Assembly: GCA_963733765.1 (NCBI GenBank)
Contig: CAVTEI010000003.1
Location: 1,922,001-1,986,000 of the forward strand
Direction: 5' to 3'
DNA: 64,000 bases
DNA from: DATKAS01 sp963733765
GTDB taxonomy: Bacteria; Actinomycetota; Acidimicrobiia; Acidimicrobiales; DATKAS01
Part shown: positions 62,745 through 64,000 of the stretch, piece by piece
How positions within the stretch are numbered: position 1 is the stretch's first letter
Layout: the number at the start of each line of letters is the position of its first letter
Notes under the pieces: model-generated
Databases searched by the model: none
What the model was told of the DNA's origin: nothing
What the model saw: only the letters and a program-made list of their open reading frames with translations
Translations under genes and position numbers: made by a program

Positions 62745-64000
62745 ATGGCCGTGCGCTTCGTGATCATCGGTGGTGGCCCCGCGGGCAACCAGGCCGCGAC
62801 CTACGCCGCTCGCCTCGGGGCTGAGGTCGTGCTCGTCGAGAGAGACATCGTCGGCGGCGCCGCCCACCTGTGGGACTGCATCCCCTCGAAGACCATGATC
62901 GCGACAGGCGGCGCGATGTCGTTCTTCCGGCGTGCGGAGGGCATGGGTCTCGACGTGGATGCCGCCCTCGACCGCGACAGCCTGAGGGGTCGAGTCGACC
63001 GCATCGAGGAACGACTCCATCGCGCGATCGTCCAGCTCTTGACCAGCCAGAACGTGCGCCTCATCGAGGGCGCCGCGCGTCTCAAGGGCCCGAACCAGGT
63101 CGTCGTCGAGACGGCGACGGGAGTCGAGGAGCTCGAGGCTGATGCCATTCAGCTGTCGACTGGGTCGCGGCCCCGCGTGCCCGAGTGGTGTGTGCCCGAC
63201 GGCAACCGCATCTTGACGACGCGTGACTGCTATCCACCTCCGCAGATACCCGAGCATGCGGTCGTGGTGGGGTCCGGTGTCACGGGAGTGGAGTTCGTGC
63301 ACATGCTGTCGTCGCTCGGATCGAAGGTGACGCTCATTGTCAGCCGCCAGCAGGTGCTGCCAACGAAGGATCCCGAAGTCGCGGCGGCGCTCGAGGCCGA
63401 TTTTCTGGCGCGCGGTGTGAGCTTGCTGAAGGGCGCCCGCGCGGTCGGCATCGACGTCATCGACGAGCGCATCGTCGTGCGGTGTGATGACGGGAGACAG
63501 GTCCACGGAAGCCACGCCATCCTCGCGATCGGCTCGGTGCCGAACGTCGAGGGCCTCGGCCTCGAAGCTGCAGGAGTCGAGACCGACGACAGCGGCTACG
63601 TGCCCATCAACCATCACTGCCAGTCGAACGTGCCGCACATCTACGCGGCCGGCGATCTCTCAGGGAAGCTTCCCTTGTCTTCGGTCGCCGCGATGCAGGG
63701 CCGCAAGATCGCGGAGCACGTGATGGGTTTGCACACGCGCGAGCACCGCCATCTCGACTACGACAAGGCGGCCTCCGCGATCTTCACGGAACCCGAGATC
63801 GCCGACGTCGGTCTGGCCGAAGCCGAGGCGTTCGCCGAAGGGCGCAAGATCCGTGTGACGAAGGTGCCGTTCTCGGCGAGCGCGAAGGCGCTCATCAACA
63901 ACGATCCCCGCGGCTTCGTGAAGATCCTCTCCGACCCGGCCACCGGCGTGGTGCTCGGGGGCTCGATCGTCGGCCGCCATGCCGCTGAGCTCATCTCCGT
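62745..64000 (+). CDS. LpdA-like FAD-dependent NAD(P)H oxidoreductase (3' end cut)
   Basis: A pyridine nucleotide-disulfide oxidoreductase-family flavoprotein, 418 residues visible with the C-terminus beyond the right edge. FAD site VIIGGGPAGNQAATYAARLG, the would-be redox motif GGAAHLWDCIPSKTM, the NAD(P) site VVVGSGVTGVEFVHMLSSLG, and YAAGDLSGKLPLSSVAAMQG. The CxxxxC redox pair of true lipoamide dehydrogenases has only its second Cys; the first is Ala. This matches mycobacterial LpdA (Rv3303c), described as an NAD(P)H:quinone reductase without lipoamide activity. ATG 62745. Confidence 0.88.
   Translation, partial: MAVRFVIIGGGPAGNQAATYAARLGAEVVLVERDIVGGAAHLWDCIPSKTMIATGGAMSFFRRAEGMGLDVDAALDRDSLRGRVDRIEERLHRAIVQLLTSQNVRLIEGAARLKGPNQVVVETATGVEELEADAIQLSTGSRPRVPEWCVPDGNRILTTRDCYPPPQIPEHAVVVGSGVTGVEFVHMLSSLGSKVTLIVSRQQVLPTKDPEVAAALEADFLARGVSLLKGARAVGIDVIDERIVVRCDDGRQVHGSHAILAIGSVPNVEGLGLEAAGVETDDSGYVPINHHCQSNVPHIYAAGDLSGKLPLSSVAAMQGRKIAEHVMGLHTREHRHLDYDKAASAIFTEPEIADVGLAEAEAFAEGRKIRVTKVPFSASAKALINNDPRGFVKILSDPATGVVLGGSIVGRHAAELIS

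Overview
The window is high-GC, densely packed bacterial chromosome from an actinobacterium, most likely of the class Acidimicrobiia. The pointers are an uninterrupted comM-dprA-xer-whiG-rpsB-tsf-pyrH-frr-cdsA-dxr-rseP-ispG-proS-rimP-nusA-ylxR-infB-rbfA-truB-ribF-rpsO-pnp-M16-dapB...dapA-rnj block (the order known from Streptomyces and relatives), a WhiG-type sigma factor, a PafBC-like WYL pair, an archaeal-type (type 3) ProRS, and a DUF6529 membrane protein next to a cytochrome c. The class assignment is inference. I saw no rRNA or tRNA gene, insertion sequence, prophage or CRISPR array.

Layout. 1-10 kb: the 3' part of a glutamine-synthetase-family gene (minus strand), a LEA-like 11-mer repeat protein, a fatty-acid-hydroxylase-type membrane protein, a DUF305 protein, and a histidine-degradation operon hutH-hutU-hutF-hutI (deiminase branch). 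10-20 kb: accessory metabolism, mostly on the minus strand: alpha/beta hydrolase, a CsbD stress protein flanked by two related palindromes, a PhyH dioxygenase / aldo-keto reductase / RidA-SDR / purine nucleoside phosphorylase run, a PilZ protein, a substrate-binding lipoprotein coupled to two WYL regulators, and a CAP-domain lipoprotein. 20-49.8 kb: the conserved information-processing, cell-envelope and isoprenoid block on the plus strand, with start/stop overlaps at many junctions. 49.8-58.8 kb: an insertion of lipid and redox genes (two acyl-CoA synthetases, a second DapA-family protein, an SDR, a DedA-like protein, a TetR regulator, a diiron protein and a winged-helix protein) separating dapB from dapA. 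58.8-64 kb: dapA, rnj, a cytochrome c/DUF6529 pair, and an LpdA-like flavoprotein cut by the right edge.

The most important caution concerns reading frames. At least seven genes (hutU, a PilZ gene, tsf, dxr, ispG, proS, an acyl-CoA synthetase) are broken by one single-base indel each, and the infB linker appears to carry up to three more that cancel out. Several of these genes are essential and the rest of each is perfectly conserved, so the simplest explanation is residual sequencing or assembly error rather than gene decay. I annotate these genes across the break and give its position.

Candidate novelties: a secreted protein joining a catalytically dead LytM/M23 domain to a serine-hydrolase domain between whiG and rpsB; an in-frame RidA-SDR fusion; a HutH with Cys-Ser-Gly in place of the Ala-Ser-Gly cofactor precursor; structured leaders before rimP and pnp; a two-gene c-type/membrane cytochrome-like module; and the 9-kb lipid/redox insertion between dapB and dapA.
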